From: Clostridia bacterium
GTDB taxonomy: Bacteria; Bacillota; Clostridia; Oscillospirales; CAG-382
Length of the DNA stretch: 17,976 nt
Direction: 5' to 3'
Assembly (NCBI GenBank): GCA_017959195.1
Contig: JAGDBE010000140.1
Location: 1-17,976 of the forward strand
Positions within the stretch are counted from its first letter, which is position 1, and each line of letters begins with the position of its first letter. Under the pieces are notes generated by a model, which saw only the letters and a list, made by a program, of their open reading frames with translations, had not been told where the DNA came from and did not search any database. This document shows, in pieces, positions 1 through 8,635 of the stretch. The position numbers and the translations under genes are program-made.

Positions 1-2142
1 GAGGACGCGGAACAGAAAATACTCAATGAGCTTGCCGTTTACGTTCCAAAAGAAATTATCGCAAATATAGACAGAACAGACAGCAAGATGATATACGACT
101 TTGTCAGAGACCGCTTGAACGCATTTTTTGACGACAGTCAGCCTGAAATATTCGAAAATCCCGATTTCAAGGAACTGAATCTGCGTTTCGGAGAAGAGGT
201 ATTCAAAACCAACAATATCTCTTCCGCGTCTCCCGTTGTTTATGCGGTGTATGCGATACTTAAATACATAAAGAACACCCAGAAAACCGACCTTTCCTAC
301 ATGGACAAGCTCGAATTTTATACAAATGAAGTGTTTTTGGGTATTGACGTCAATACGCGCAGAAGCCTTGAAATATGCGAAACAATGCGTACAAAAGAGA
401 AAAAAGGCACGCTTTTGTGGGTTATTGACAGAACAAAAACCGCCATGGGCGCAAGACTTATAAGAAAATGGCTTGAACAGCCGCTTGTAAACGTAAATAA
501 AATAACAAAGCGCCAGCAGGCCGTAACCGAACTGTATAACGCCTATATCGAACGCGAGGAAATACAGAATCTGCTCTCGTCGGTAAGCGACATAGAGCGC
601 CTTATGACCAAAATCGTATATAACACGGCAAGCGCAAGGGATTTGCGCGCACTTTTCCAGACAATTTCCGTGTTGAAGCCGATAAAAGAGCAGCTGAAGA
701 CGTTCAATTCATCTGAGCTTGCATATATTAGAGACAATTTTGATACTCTTGACGAAATCGGAAATTATATCGACGAAGCAATAGTAGAGGAGCCGCCGTT
801 TTCAGTAAGGGAAGGCGGAATGATAAAGAAGGGCTTCTGCGAAGAAATTGATGAACTCAACGCAATTCAGACGGACGGCAAAGCTTGGATTGCGAAAATC
901 GAGCAGCAGGAAAGGGAATATACCGGTATTAAAGGCCTTAAAATCGGCTATAACCGCGTTTTCGGATACTATATAGAGGTTACGAACTCATATAAAGAAC
1001 TCGTTCCAGACAGATATATAAGAAAACAGACGCTGACAGGCGGCGAAAGATATATCACCGAAGAATTAAAGGAAATGGAATCCAAAATTCTCGGCGCAAA
1101 AGACAAGGTCTGCGCGCTTGAATACGAAAAATTCCAGGAACTGAGAGCTTTTATTGCAAACAGGGTTCACGTTGTAAACAAAACGGCGGACCGGCTTGCA
1201 AAAATCGACGTTTACGCGTCCCTTGCGGAAGTTGCAAAGAAAAATAACTATAACTGTCCCGAAGTTGATATGTCCGATATAATCGACATAAAGGACGGAA
1301 GACATCCCGTAGTGGAAAAATTCATGAAAAACGAGATGTTCGTGCCTAACGACGCGCTTCTTGACGACAATAACAGACTTATGCTCATAACGGGACCTAA
1401 TATGGCAGGTAAATCGACTTATATGCGTCAGGTGGCGCTCATCATACTTCTTGCGCAGATGGGCTCGTTCGTTCCCGCAAAATCGGCGCGTATAGGCATT
1501 ATAGATAAACTCTTTACGCGTATCGGTGCCTCTGACGACCTTGCAGCCGGACAGTCAACCTTTATGCTTGAGATGTCTGAATGCGCCTATATTCTTAAAA
1601 ACGCGACGAGAAAGAGCTTCATAATTTACGACGAGATCGGACGCGGTACGTCTACCTACGACGGAATGAGTATTGCAAGGGCGATTATCGAATACACCGT
1701 AAGCAAAAAGCTTTATGCAAAAACAATGTTTGCGACGCACTATCACGAGCTTACCGAACTTGAAAACCTGTGTCCCGGCGTTGTAAACTCCAATATTGTT
1801 GCAAAAAAACGCGGCGGTGAGCTTATATTCATAAGAAAAATCGTAAAGGGAATCGCCGACCAGAGCTACGGTATTGAAGTTGCAAAGCTTGCTGGCGTGC
1901 CCGGAGAAGTCGTAAAAAGAGCCGATAAAATTTTAGAAAATATCGACGAACATCTTGAAAATTCTCAGAAAAAGGATATAATAAATAAAGGGGATTCCGG
2001 ATTCGGAAAGACCATGGCGCTCGACACGGTTATTTACGACGAAATCTGCGAAAAAATAAAGTCGCTCGACGTAAATACGTTGACTCCCATCGAAGCGCTC
2101 ACGAAACTTTATGAATTCAAGAATATGCTTGACGGAAAATAA
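1..2142 (+). CDS. mutS: DNA mismatch repair protein MutS (5' end outside window)
   Basis: The reading frame is open from base 1, so the 713 residues seen are the C-terminal part of a protein that normally has about 850-870; the mismatch-recognition domain I lies outside the window. What remains runs from the connector domain through the core/lever and clamp domains to the ATPase. The ATPase shows the MutS Walker A GPNMAGKST (bases 1393-1419), the Walker B YDEIGRGTSTYDG (from about 1627) and the ATHYHEL switch (about 1732-1749). MutS binds mispaired bases as a dimer and uses ATP to license MutL. The first in-frame ATG (base 88) is internal and is not the start. The usual partner mutL does not follow; mgtE does. 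I see no hairpin terminator after the stop, so transcription could continue into the mgtE leader. Confidence 0.97.
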   Translation, partial: EDAEQKILNELAVYVPKEIIANIDRTDSKMIYDFVRDRLNAFFDDSQPEIFENPDFKELNLRFGEEVFKTNNISSASPVVYAVYAILKYIKNTQKTDLSYMDKLEFYTNEVFLGIDVNTRRSLEICETMRTKEKKGTLLWVIDRTKTAMGARLIRKWLEQPLVNVNKITKRQQAVTELYNAYIEREEIQNLLSSVSDIERLMTKIVYNTASARDLRALFQTISVLKPIKEQLKTFNSSELAYIRDNFDTLDEIGNYIDEAIVEEPPFSVREGGMIKKGFCEEIDELNAIQTDGKAWIAKIEQQEREYTGIKGLKIGYNRVFGYYIEVTNSYKELVPDRYIRKQTLTGGERYITEELKEMESKILGAKDKVCALEYEKFQELRAFIANRVHVVNKTADRLAKIDVYASLAEVAKKNNYNCPEVDMSDIIDIKDGRHPVVEKFMKNEMFVPNDALLDDNNRLMLITGPNMAGKSTYMRQVALIILLAQMGSFVPAKSARIGIIDKLFTRIGASDDLAAGQSTFMLEMSECAYILKNATRKSFIIYDEIGRGTSTYDGMSIARAIIEYTVSKKLYAKTMFATHYHELTELENLCPGVVNSNIVAKKRGGELIFIRKIVKGIADQSYGIEVAKLAGVPGEVVKRADKILENIDEHLENSQKKDIINKGDSGFGKTMALDTVIYDEICEKIKSLDVNTLTPIEALTKLYEFKNMLDGK

Positions 2143-2185
2143 GCGTATTCTCGGATATATATTTGTCAAAAAAGGAGGAAGAAAA

Positions 2186-2263
2186 GTGGATATTCCGGGG
2201 CGAAGTAGAAAAAGCATGTATATCATTCCTTTCGGAATGCGCTTTTCGCTTCCGAACAGGTAA
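2186..2263 (+). CDS. Small ORF (25 codons) in the mgtE leader, possible leader peptide
   Basis: A GTG start at 2186 is preceded by a consensus Shine-Dalgarno GGAGG at 2174-2178 with 7 bases of spacing, the best ribosome site in this region. The frame gives a 25-residue basic peptide (five Arg, one Lys, three Pro) with a central hydrophobic stretch MYIIPFGM, ending at TAA 2261-2263. It lies between mutS and mgtE on the same strand and I do not recognise the peptide. Its last codons and stop overlap the 5' arm of a hairpin (2257-2269), so ribosomes finishing this ORF would melt that hairpin. That layout suggests a translated regulatory leader for mgtE, but the coding status is inferred from the ribosome site and position only. 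It could also be a short accidental frame inside a structured RNA leader. Confidence 0.5.
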   Translation: MDIPGRSRKSMYIIPFGMRFSLPNR

Positions 2264-2336
2264 AACCTGATATCTGCATAGTTATTATGCGGTATGCTTC
2301 TCTGCTTTCCTAACAAAATTTTAGGAAAGGACAGGT
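2257..2336 (+). promoter_or_regulatory. Candidate mgtE RNA leader with alternative pairings
   Basis: The sequence acctg at 2265-2269 can pair with caggt at 2257-2261 (loop of 3) or with an identical caggt at 2332-2336, immediately before the mgtE start. A third short hairpin, gcata/tatgc, sits between them at about 2276-2290. The two pairings exclude each other, and the upstream one overlaps the stop codon of the small leader ORF. This is the geometry of a translation- or ligand-controlled leader. I looked for the conserved blocks of the M-box (ykoK) Mg2+ riboswitch, the usual mgtE leader in Firmicutes, and did not find them. Function is inferred. Confidence 0.4.
2305..2329 (+). promoter_or_regulatory. 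Hairpin sequestering the mgtE ribosome binding site
   Basis: A perfect 9-bp stem pairs 2305-2313 (ctttcctaa) with 2321-2329 (ttaggaaag) around a 7-base loop. The 3' arm contains the purine-rich aggaaagg that serves as the mgtE Shine-Dalgarno (2323-2330). When the stem forms, mgtE initiation should be blocked. There is no T-run after it, so it is not an intrinsic terminator. It would act as an off-state expression platform for the leader upstream. Confidence 0.5.
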
Positions 2337-2341
2337 TGAAA

Positions 2342-3718
2342 ATGACAAACGAACAGGAACTCATTGACCTGAAAGAAAAACTTGACAGTTATCTTGCCGA
2401 AAGAAATTACCGCAAGATAAAAGCGGTTATGGAAGAAATTCCGGAAGCCGACGCGGCTGAATATCTTGAAGGAATATCGATAGATAAGGCAATGCCGATA
2501 TTCCGCTCGCTTTCAAAGGAAAAATGCATAGAGGTATTCAGTTATTTTGAACCCGAAACGCAGGAAGTTTTTATAAATTCGATTACCGATGAAGAAATTT
2601 CGAACATTATCGAAGAACTCAGCGTCGACGATGCTGTCGACATGCTTGAGGAAATGCCTGCGACAATAGTAAAAAAAGTACTTAAAAACGCAAGCGCAAA
2701 CACAAGAAAACTTATAAATCAGTTTCTGAATTATCCCGAAGACTCCGTCGGAAGCATTATGACGGCGGAATATACCGACCTTAAAGGAACGATGACCGTC
2801 GGGGAAGCGATTAAGTATATAAGGAGCATCTCCGACAACAGAGAAACCATATATACTTGTTATATAATAAGCCCGTCGCGTCAGCTTGAGGGTGTAATAG
2901 AGCTATGTGATATTCTTGCATGCGAAAACGACGACACGCTTATTTCCGATATTATGGAAACGAGTATAGTAAAAGCCGTAACGACCGACGATAAGGAAAC
3001 CGTTGCGGGTATGTTCTCGAAATACGACATTACGACGCTTCCCGTTGTGGATAACGAAAACAGACTCGTCGGAATAGTAACGGTCGACGATATCGTGGAC
3101 GTCATCGAAGAAGAGGCCACAAAAGACATCGAACAGATGGCCGCTATGCAGCCTCTGGAAACACCGTATCTCAAGACCAGCGTATTTACGATAGTAAAAA
3201 AGCGTATTATCTGGCTTCTCATACTTATGATTGCGGGAACGATAACCGGCTCGATTCTGGGCAGATTTGAGGACACCATTTCGGCAATTCCACTGCTTGT
3301 AACGTTTATGCCCATGATATTCGACACGGGAGGAAACTCCGGCTCGCAGTCGAGCACGACGGTAATAAGAGGTCTTACCACAGGCGAACTCGAATGCTCT
3401 GACATCTGGAAAATTCTCTGGAAAGAAATAAGAGTATCGGTAATAGTAGGCTTCTCATTCGGTCTTTTAAATTTCTTCAGAATTCTGCTTATAACGAAAG
3501 ACCCGGATAAGATCACTATCGCACTCGTCGTTTCGCTTGCAATGCTGCTGACGATAGTTATAGCAAAATCCCTCGGCGCGGTTTTGCCGATTGCGGCAAA
3601 AAGGTTAAAGCTTGACCCTGCCGTAATGGCGGCGCCGCTTATCACAACGACGGTTGACGTGTGCGCAATGCTTGTATATTTCGGTCTTGCGCTTAAACTG
3701 TTGTCGTTCAGATTATAA
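2342..3718 (+). CDS. mgtE: Magnesium transporter MgtE
   Basis: This encodes a 458-residue Mg2+ channel of the inner membrane, of usual MgtE length (about 450). Order of parts: an acidic cytosolic MgtE N domain (about 1-125), a pair of CBS domains (about 135-255), a linker helix, then about five membrane segments. The pore region carries the family signature DTGGNSGSQSS (from Asp328) and the conserved TM5 aspartate (Asp439, in TTVDVC), both associated with Mg2+ permeation. The N and CBS domains bind Mg2+ and close the channel when internal Mg2+ is high. I choose ATG 2342 rather than the in-frame ATG 2294, because 2342 follows an aggaaagg/acagg ribosome site, begins the family-like MTNEQELIDLKEKL, and the extra residues from 2294 would be translated from the hairpin itself. 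Expression is probably controlled by the leader structure upstream. A strong terminator follows directly. Confidence 0.95.
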   Translation: MTNEQELIDLKEKLDSYLAERNYRKIKAVMEEIPEADAAEYLEGISIDKAMPIFRSLSKEKCIEVFSYFEPETQEVFINSITDEEISNIIEELSVDDAVDMLEEMPATIVKKVLKNASANTRKLINQFLNYPEDSVGSIMTAEYTDLKGTMTVGEAIKYIRSISDNRETIYTCYIISPSRQLEGVIELCDILACENDDTLISDIMETSIVKAVTTDDKETVAGMFSKYDITTLPVVDNENRLVGIVTVDDIVDVIEEEATKDIEQMAAMQPLETPYLKTSVFTIVKKRIIWLLILMIAGTITGSILGRFEDTISAIPLLVTFMPMIFDTGGNSGSQSSTTVIRGLTTGELECSDIWKILWKEIRVSVIVGFSFGLLNFFRILLITKDPDKITIALVVSLAMLLTIVIAKSLGAVLPIAAKRLKLDPAVMAAPLITTTVDVCAMLVYFGLALKLLSFRL

Positions 3719-3722
3719 TGAT

Positions 3723-3752
3723 AAAAGCCGTTGCGTTTGCAACGGCTTTTTT
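3723..3752 (+). terminator. Intrinsic terminator after mgtE
   Basis: Perfect 12-bp stem (3723-3734 with 3739-3750) around a GTTT tetraloop, with the GC-rich core agccgttgc/gcaacggct, running into a T-tract at 3747-3752. It begins five bases after the mgtE stop codon. Confidence 0.93.
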
Positions 3753-3779
3753 ACAAAAATTTGCCTTTTATCTATTGAT

Positions 3780-3808
3780 TTAAATATTGATTAGTATTAA
3801 AATATAAT
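3780..3808 (+). promoter_or_regulatory. Probable promoter of the lepA-hemW operon
   Basis: A consensus -10 TATAAT lies at 3803-3808 in a very AT-rich stretch between the mgtE terminator and lepA. The correctly spaced -35 (TTAAAT at 3780-3785, 17 bases away) is poor. The nearby TTGATT elements at 3775-3780 and 3787-3792 are mis-spaced. The position, just after a terminator and 28 bases before the lepA start, supports a promoter here. Confidence 0.5.
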
Positions 3809-3836
3809 AAAGTATATTTTAATAAAGGAAAATGGT

Positions 3837-5642
3837 ATGTCAGATTTATCGCATATAAGAAATTTTTGCATAATTGCTCATATTGACCACGGAAAATCGA
3901 CGCTTGCGGACAGAATTCTCGAAAACACAAAAACCGTGGAACTGCGCGATTCAAAAGACCAGATGCTTGACGATATGGAACTTGAACGCGAAAGGGGAAT
4001 TACGATAAAAGCAAAGGCCGTGAAGATGAACTATACCTATGAGGGAAAAGTCTACACGCTAAATCTCATCGATACGCCCGGACACGTCGATTTCAACTAT
4101 GAAGTATCGCGCTCGCTCAAAGCATGCGAGGGCGCTCTTCTCGTTGTCGACGCAACGCAGGGAATTGAGGCGCAGACGCTTGCGAACGCCTATCTTGCAA
4201 TAGATAACGACCTTGAAATCGTTCCGGTAATCAACAAAATCGACCTTCCGTCGGCGGATATCGAGGGAACGCGTAAGGAAATCGAAGAAATCATAGGAAT
4301 TCCCGCAGACGAAGCCCCTGCGGTTTCAGCTAAAGCAGGAATTAACATAAACGAAGTCATAGAGCAGGTAATAAAAAGCATTCCTGCGCCCAAAGGCGAT
4401 ACAGACGCGCCTTTGAAAGCGCTTATATTCGATTCCTACTACGATTCGTACAGAGGAGTTGTCGTTTATATAAGAGTTTTCGACGGAAGCGTTAAAGCGG
4501 GCGACAGAATTCTCATGATGGCGCAGAAAACGGAATATGAAGTCGTAGAAGTCGGCTTTATGGACCCGAACGGGCTTCATAAATCGGAATCTCTCGGCGC
4601 AGGCGAAGTAGGATATATAACCGCTTCCATTAAAACGGTAGGCGACACGAGAGTCGGAGATACCATCACAAGCGCCGTAAATCCTACGGAAACTCCGCTT
4701 CCCGGCTTTAAAAAAGCGCTTCCCGTCGTTTTCAGCGGAATTTATCCCGCAGACGGCGCAAAATACGGAGATCTTCGCGACGCACTTGAAAAACTGTCTC
4801 TTAACGATGCCGCTTTATCGTTTGAGCCTGAGACTTCCGCCGCGCTCGGATTCGGATTCAGATGCGGATTTTTGGGACTTCTCCATATGGAAATCCTTGA
4901 AGAACGTCTTGAAAGGGAATTCAACCTTGATCTCATAACGACGGCGCCGAGCGTTATTTATAAAATAAAGCCGAAATCGGGAAATGAATATTATATCGAC
5001 AACCCCACAAACTTCCCGACGGGCGACGAAATAGAAGAGGTATGCGAGCCTGTTGTAAAGGCGACGATTATATCTCCGTCGGAATATATAGGCGCAATTA
5101 TGGAACTCTGCCAGGACAGACGCGGAACGTATATAGATATGAAATATCTCGACGCAAACAGGGCGGAGCTGCATTATATTCTGCCGCTCAACGAAATTGT
5201 TTACGATTTCTTTGACGCGCTCAAATCTAAGAGCAAGGGATACGCATCTCTCGATTACGATATTGCGGGATACGAGCCTTCAAAGCTTGTAAAACTTGAT
5301 ATTTTATTAAACGGCGAGCTTATAGACGCGCTTTCATTTATAATACACGCGGACAAGGCTTATCAGAGGGCGCGTAAAATTGCCGAAAAGTTAAAAGAAA
5401 ATATACCGAAACCGCGGTATGAAATACCCATTCAAGCGGCGATAGGCGGTAAAATCATTGCACGCGAAACGGTAAAAGCATTAAGAAAAGACGTGCTTGC
5501 AAAGTGTTACGGCGGAGACATCACGCGAAAGAAAAAGCTTCTTGAAAAGCAAAAGGAAGGCAAAAAGAGAATGCGTTCCTTCGGCAGCGTAGAAGTTCCG
5601 CAGGAAGCCTTCATGGCTGTGCTAAAATTCAATGATGAATAA
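3837..5642 (+). CDS. lepA: Elongation factor 4 (LepA), ribosome back-translocase GTPase
   Basis: This 601-residue protein is the full length expected for LepA/EF4, a translational GTPase that binds the 70S ribosome and affects translocation and initiation. The G domain shows G1 AHIDHGKST (residues 14-22), the switch II DTPGHVD (79-85) and G4 NKID (133-136). The LepA-specific C-terminal domain is present, with PRYEIPIQAAIGGKIIARE and the basic segment GGDITRKKKLLEKQKEGKKR near the end. ATG 3837 follows aaagga with 7 bases of spacing; an out-of-frame ATG at 3832 is ignored. hemW follows 21 bases later with its own ribosome site and no terminator, the lepA-hemW pairing commonly seen in Firmicutes. 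Confidence 0.97.
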   Translation: MSDLSHIRNFCIIAHIDHGKSTLADRILENTKTVELRDSKDQMLDDMELERERGITIKAKAVKMNYTYEGKVYTLNLIDTPGHVDFNYEVSRSLKACEGALLVVDATQGIEAQTLANAYLAIDNDLEIVPVINKIDLPSADIEGTRKEIEEIIGIPADEAPAVSAKAGININEVIEQVIKSIPAPKGDTDAPLKALIFDSYYDSYRGVVVYIRVFDGSVKAGDRILMMAQKTEYEVVEVGFMDPNGLHKSESLGAGEVGYITASIKTVGDTRVGDTITSAVNPTETPLPGFKKALPVVFSGIYPADGAKYGDLRDALEKLSLNDAALSFEPETSAALGFGFRCGFLGLLHMEILEERLEREFNLDLITTAPSVIYKIKPKSGNEYYIDNPTNFPTGDEIEEVCEPVVKATIISPSEYIGAIMELCQDRRGTYIDMKYLDANRAELHYILPLNEIVYDFFDALKSKSKGYASLDYDIAGYEPSKLVKLDILLNGELIDALSFIIHADKAYQRARKIAEKLKENIPKPRYEIPIQAAIGGKIIARETVKALRKDVLAKCYGGDITRKKKLLEKQKEGKKRMRSFGSVEVPQEAFMAVLKFNDE

Positions 5643-5663
5643 CCGGTCTGAAAGGAAAAAGTA

Positions 5664-6836
5664 ATGAAATCACTCGGTTTATATCTTCATATACCATTTT
5701 GTATAAAAAAGTGCGAATACTGCGATTTCTATTCCGTGCCGAATACGTCGGAAAGCTTGAAGGACGCATATATAAACGCTCTTATTGCCCATATGAAAGA
5801 GTACGGCCCCCAGGCGCGCGAATACGTTGTAAATTCCGTTTATTTCGGAGGCGGAACCCCGTCTTTGCTTACGGAAAAGCAGTTGAAGCTCATTATGAAA
5901 AACGTAAAATCCTGTTTTAACTTAAGTCCGCTGTGCGAAATATCGATGGAAGTAAATCCCGGCACGGTTGACGCGGAAAAACTAACGTCTTTCCGACGGT
6001 GCGGCATAAACAGACTGAGTATAGGCGTGCAGTCGTTCAATGACGAGGACCTTCAGACTGCGGGCAGGATTCACACCTCGGGAGACGCTTATAAAGCGAT
6101 AAGCGACGCAAGAAAAGCGAAGTTCAATAACGTAAGCATAGATTTGATTTACGGACTGCCGAATCAGACTTTGCAAAACGTTGTGGACAATATTAACATA
6201 GCATGCGGGCTTGAAGTCGACCACCTGTCCCTTTACGGACTGAAAATTGAGGAAGGCACACCGTTCTGGTTCAACAGATACAAACTTTCTTTTCCGGACG
6301 AGGAAACGGAAAGAAGTATGTATTTTACGTCGGTGGGCTTGCTCGAAGGCGCCGGATTCAAGCAGTATGAAATATCAAATTTTGCAAAAAAGAACAAGGC
6401 CTGCCGTCATAATCTGAAATACTGGCACGCGTTCGAATACATAGGGCTTGGGCCCGGAGCGCACTCGTATTTCGCGGGCAAAAGGTTTTCCTTCAAAAAA
6501 AGCCTTTCGCTCTATCTTGACAGTTTTGACCCCGCAAAAACGACGGTGGAACAACTTATCGACGAATATATCGATATCCCGTATTCATCGCGTATCGCGG
6601 AATACGTCATGCTGAATTTCAGGCTGAATTCCGGAATCGACTGCCAGGCGTTCAAAAAGCAGTTCGGGCAGGATTTCAACAAAATTTATTATGAACGGAT
6701 TCTTCCGTATTTAAAATCAGGTCATATCGTAAGAACAAAAAACGGTTACGCTTTTTCACCTGACGGTATGTACGTATCAAATTACATTCTTTCGAGAGTT
6801 ATCGACTTTGATCTTATAATTCCCGGAACCAACTAA
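5664..6836 (+). CDS. hemW: HemW, radical SAM heme chaperone
   Basis: A 390-residue radical SAM protein. The [4Fe-4S] cluster motif is Cys13-x3-Cys17-x2-Cys20 followed by DF. The fourth cysteine that marks the true oxygen-independent coproporphyrinogen oxidase HemN (CxxxCxxCxC) is absent, which argues for HemW. GGGTPSLL (62-69) is the SAM-binding glycine motif, and the HemN-type C-terminal domain is present. HemW binds heme and passes it to membrane respiratory proteins; in this organism that role is inferred from family only. ATG 5664 has aaagg at 5651-5655. It is probably co-transcribed with lepA upstream and with the ABC importer genes 15 bases downstream. Older annotations often name this protein HemN. 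Confidence 0.93.
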   Translation: MKSLGLYLHIPFCIKKCEYCDFYSVPNTSESLKDAYINALIAHMKEYGPQAREYVVNSVYFGGGTPSLLTEKQLKLIMKNVKSCFNLSPLCEISMEVNPGTVDAEKLTSFRRCGINRLSIGVQSFNDEDLQTAGRIHTSGDAYKAISDARKAKFNNVSIDLIYGLPNQTLQNVVDNINIACGLEVDHLSLYGLKIEEGTPFWFNRYKLSFPDEETERSMYFTSVGLLEGAGFKQYEISNFAKKNKACRHNLKYWHAFEYIGLGPGAHSYFAGKRFSFKKSLSLYLDSFDPAKTTVEQLIDEYIDIPYSSRIAEYVMLNFRLNSGIDCQAFKKQFGQDFNKIYYERILPYLKSGHIVRTKNGYAFSPDGMYVSNYILSRVIDFDLIIPGTN

Positions 6837-6851
6837 AAAAGGAGTTTTATC

Positions 6852-7892
6852 ATGAAAAAATTAACCGTATTATTTGTTTTTATCATATGCTTTGCTTTGA
6901 TTTTATCATCATGCGACAACACCGTAAAACAGCCCGAACCCGACGATAACAATATTACCGATATTGAAAGCGACGAAACCGATAACAGCGTTTCTGTAAT
7001 AAACGTCGGCGCACTTAAGGGACCTACGGCAATGGGACTCGTTAAACTCATGGACGACGAAACGGAAAACGCTTCCGGAAACGTTGCATATGATTTTGTA
7101 ATCGAAGCGGCACCCGACGCAATTTCTCCCAAACTTATAAAGGGAGAACTCGATATCGCGGCAATTCCCGCAAACCTCGCTTCCGTTTTGTATAATAACA
7201 CCGACGGACAAATCGTCGTTGTTAATATAAACACGCTCGGCGTGCTTTATATCGTTGAAAACGGAAATTCCGTAAACAGCGTTGAAGATTTGCGCGGCAA
7301 GACGATATACACAAGCGGCAAGGGCTCGACACCCGAATATGCGCTTAACTATATGCTTGAATCAAACGGCCTTGTAATAGGAACGGACGTAAATATCGAA
7401 TTCAAAGCCGAGCACGCGGAATGCGTTGCCGCAATTGTTTCCGACGAAAGCGGAAATTCCGTTGCAATGCTTCCTCAGCCGTTTGTAACAACAGCTCAGA
7501 TGTCGAACGAAAACATAAGAATCGCGCTCGACCTTTCGGAAGAATGGAAAAACGCATCCGGCAAGACTCTCATTACCGGAGTTATGGTTGCAAGAAAGCA
7601 GTTTGCCGAAGAACATTCCGAAGAACTTGACGCTTTCCTTAAAAAATATAATGATTCTGTAGCATACGTTAATCAGAACACCGAAGACGCGGCCGCTCTT
7701 ATAGAAAAATTCGATATATTCAAGGCGGCAGTTGCTAAAAAGGCGCTTCCTTTCTGCAATATAGTATTTATTGACGGCGCGGATATGAAAGAAGCCCTCG
7801 GAGAATATTTGAACGAACTCTATTCTCAGAATCCCGCATCGGTAGGCGGAAAACTGCCGGCAGACGACTTCTATTACAATGCGGAACAATAA
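6852..7892 (+). CDS. ABC transporter substrate-binding lipoprotein, NitT/TauT (NMT1-like) type
   Basis: A 346-residue secreted lipoprotein. The N-terminus has two lysines, a hydrophobic core, and the lipobox L18-S-S-C21, so Cys21 should be lipidated and the protein held on the outer face of the membrane. A short acidic, low-complexity linker (about 22-48) precedes a type II binding fold. Segments such as VINVGALKGPTAMGLVKLMDD and the DLRGKTIYTSGKGSTPEYAL region resemble the NMT1/THI5-like family used by importers of nitrate, sulfonates, taurine or thiamine precursors. Start ATG 6852 follows aaaggag. The gene overlaps the permease start by 14 bases. The substrate cannot be read from sequence, and nothing in the neighbourhood points to sulfur, nitrogen or thiamine metabolism. 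Confidence 0.85.
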   Translation: MKKLTVLFVFIICFALILSSCDNTVKQPEPDDNNITDIESDETDNSVSVINVGALKGPTAMGLVKLMDDETENASGNVAYDFVIEAAPDAISPKLIKGELDIAAIPANLASVLYNNTDGQIVVVNINTLGVLYIVENGNSVNSVEDLRGKTIYTSGKGSTPEYALNYMLESNGLVIGTDVNIEFKAEHAECVAAIVSDESGNSVAMLPQPFVTTAQMSNENIRIALDLSEEWKNASGKTLITGVMVARKQFAEEHSEELDAFLKKYNDSVAYVNQNTEDAAALIEKFDIFKAAVAKKALPFCNIVFIDGADMKEALGEYLNELYSQNPASVGGKLPADDFYYNAEQ

Positions 7893-8631
7893 ATATTTAA
7901 AGCTTGCCGCGGCGCTGGTATTCTGGCTTGCCGTCTGGCAGATTGCTTCAATATTTGTAGGACAAAAAATACTTCTTCCGTCGCCGCTTGACGCTGTAAA
8001 AAGCTTTTTTACGATTGTTTTTACAGCAAAATTCCTGTCGGCAGTCGGCTTTACCGTAAGTAAAATACTATCGGGATTTTTCCTCGCGCTGATTGCGTCA
8101 GTCGTTCTCGTTATTATTTCTTCGGTATCGAAGTTTGCAAAAGCAATGATTTCGCCGCTCATGTCAGCGCTAAAATCGGTGCCTGTGGCGTCGTTTGTAA
8201 TACTTGCGCTCATATGGATTAATTCGGCGTATCTGTCTGCATTTATTTGTTTCGTTATGGTGCTTCCCGTTCTTTATATAAATATCCTTTCGGGAATAGA
8301 GTCAACGCCCTCAGACATGAAGGATATGGCTAAAATATACAATATAAAGCCGGTAAAGAAGGCGCTTTATATCTTTACGCCAAACGCGCTGCCGTATTTC
8401 AAGTCCGGCTGTAAAATTGCACTCGGTCTTTGCTGGAAAGCTGGCGTTGCAGCTGAGCTTATCGGAATTCCTACCGGCTCTGTCGGCGAACAACTGTATT
8501 TTTCAAAGGTATATTTCTTAACGTCGGATCTTTTCGCCTGGACGCTTGTAATCATACTTATAAGCGTTTTGTTCGAAAAGTTGTTTATGTACGCCTTGGG
8601 GCTTTTGACGAGTCTTTATGAGAGGATTTGA
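7879..8631 (+). CDS. ABC transporter permease, SsuC/TauC-like
   Basis: A 250-residue integral membrane protein with about six predicted membrane segments and typical length for SsuC/TauC/ThiX-type permeases. The cytoplasmic EAA-type loop lies at about residues 148-172 (DMAKIYNIKPVKKAL, then PNALPYF), which docks onto the ATPase. The segment KSVPVASFVILALIWIN at about 99-115 matches the conserved mid-protein motif of this family. Its ATG overlaps the end of the binding-protein gene by 14 bases, implying translational coupling. It should form the channel through which the substrate held by the upstream lipoprotein enters. Confidence 0.87.
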   Translation: MRNNKYLKLAAALVFWLAVWQIASIFVGQKILLPSPLDAVKSFFTIVFTAKFLSAVGFTVSKILSGFFLALIASVVLVIISSVSKFAKAMISPLMSALKSVPVASFVILALIWINSAYLSAFICFVMVLPVLYINILSGIESTPSDMKDMAKIYNIKPVKKALYIFTPNALPYFKSGCKIALGLCWKAGVAAELIGIPTGSVGEQLYFSKVYFLTSDLFAWTLVIILISVLFEKLFMYALGLLTSLYERI

Positions 8632-8635
8632 TTGA

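Noticed and set aside
2143..2341. M-box (ykoK) Mg2+ riboswitch before mgtE
   Set aside because: I searched by eye for the conserved M-box segments and found none; the visible hairpins have a different arrangement. A covariance-model scan would settle it.
2294..2341. Earlier in-frame ATG for mgtE
   Set aside because: It has no ribosome site, falls inside the leader structure, and the ATG at 2342 is better placed and gives the family-like N-terminus.
2881..3645. 254-codon open frame on the minus strand
   Set aside because: It lies wholly within mgtE, reads as Ser/Thr/Ile-rich low-information protein, and has no recognisable motif; it is an antisense shadow.
7362..8213. 283-codon minus-strand frame
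   Set aside because: It overlaps the lipoprotein and permease genes, both of which have family motifs, ribosome sites and a normal operon junction.
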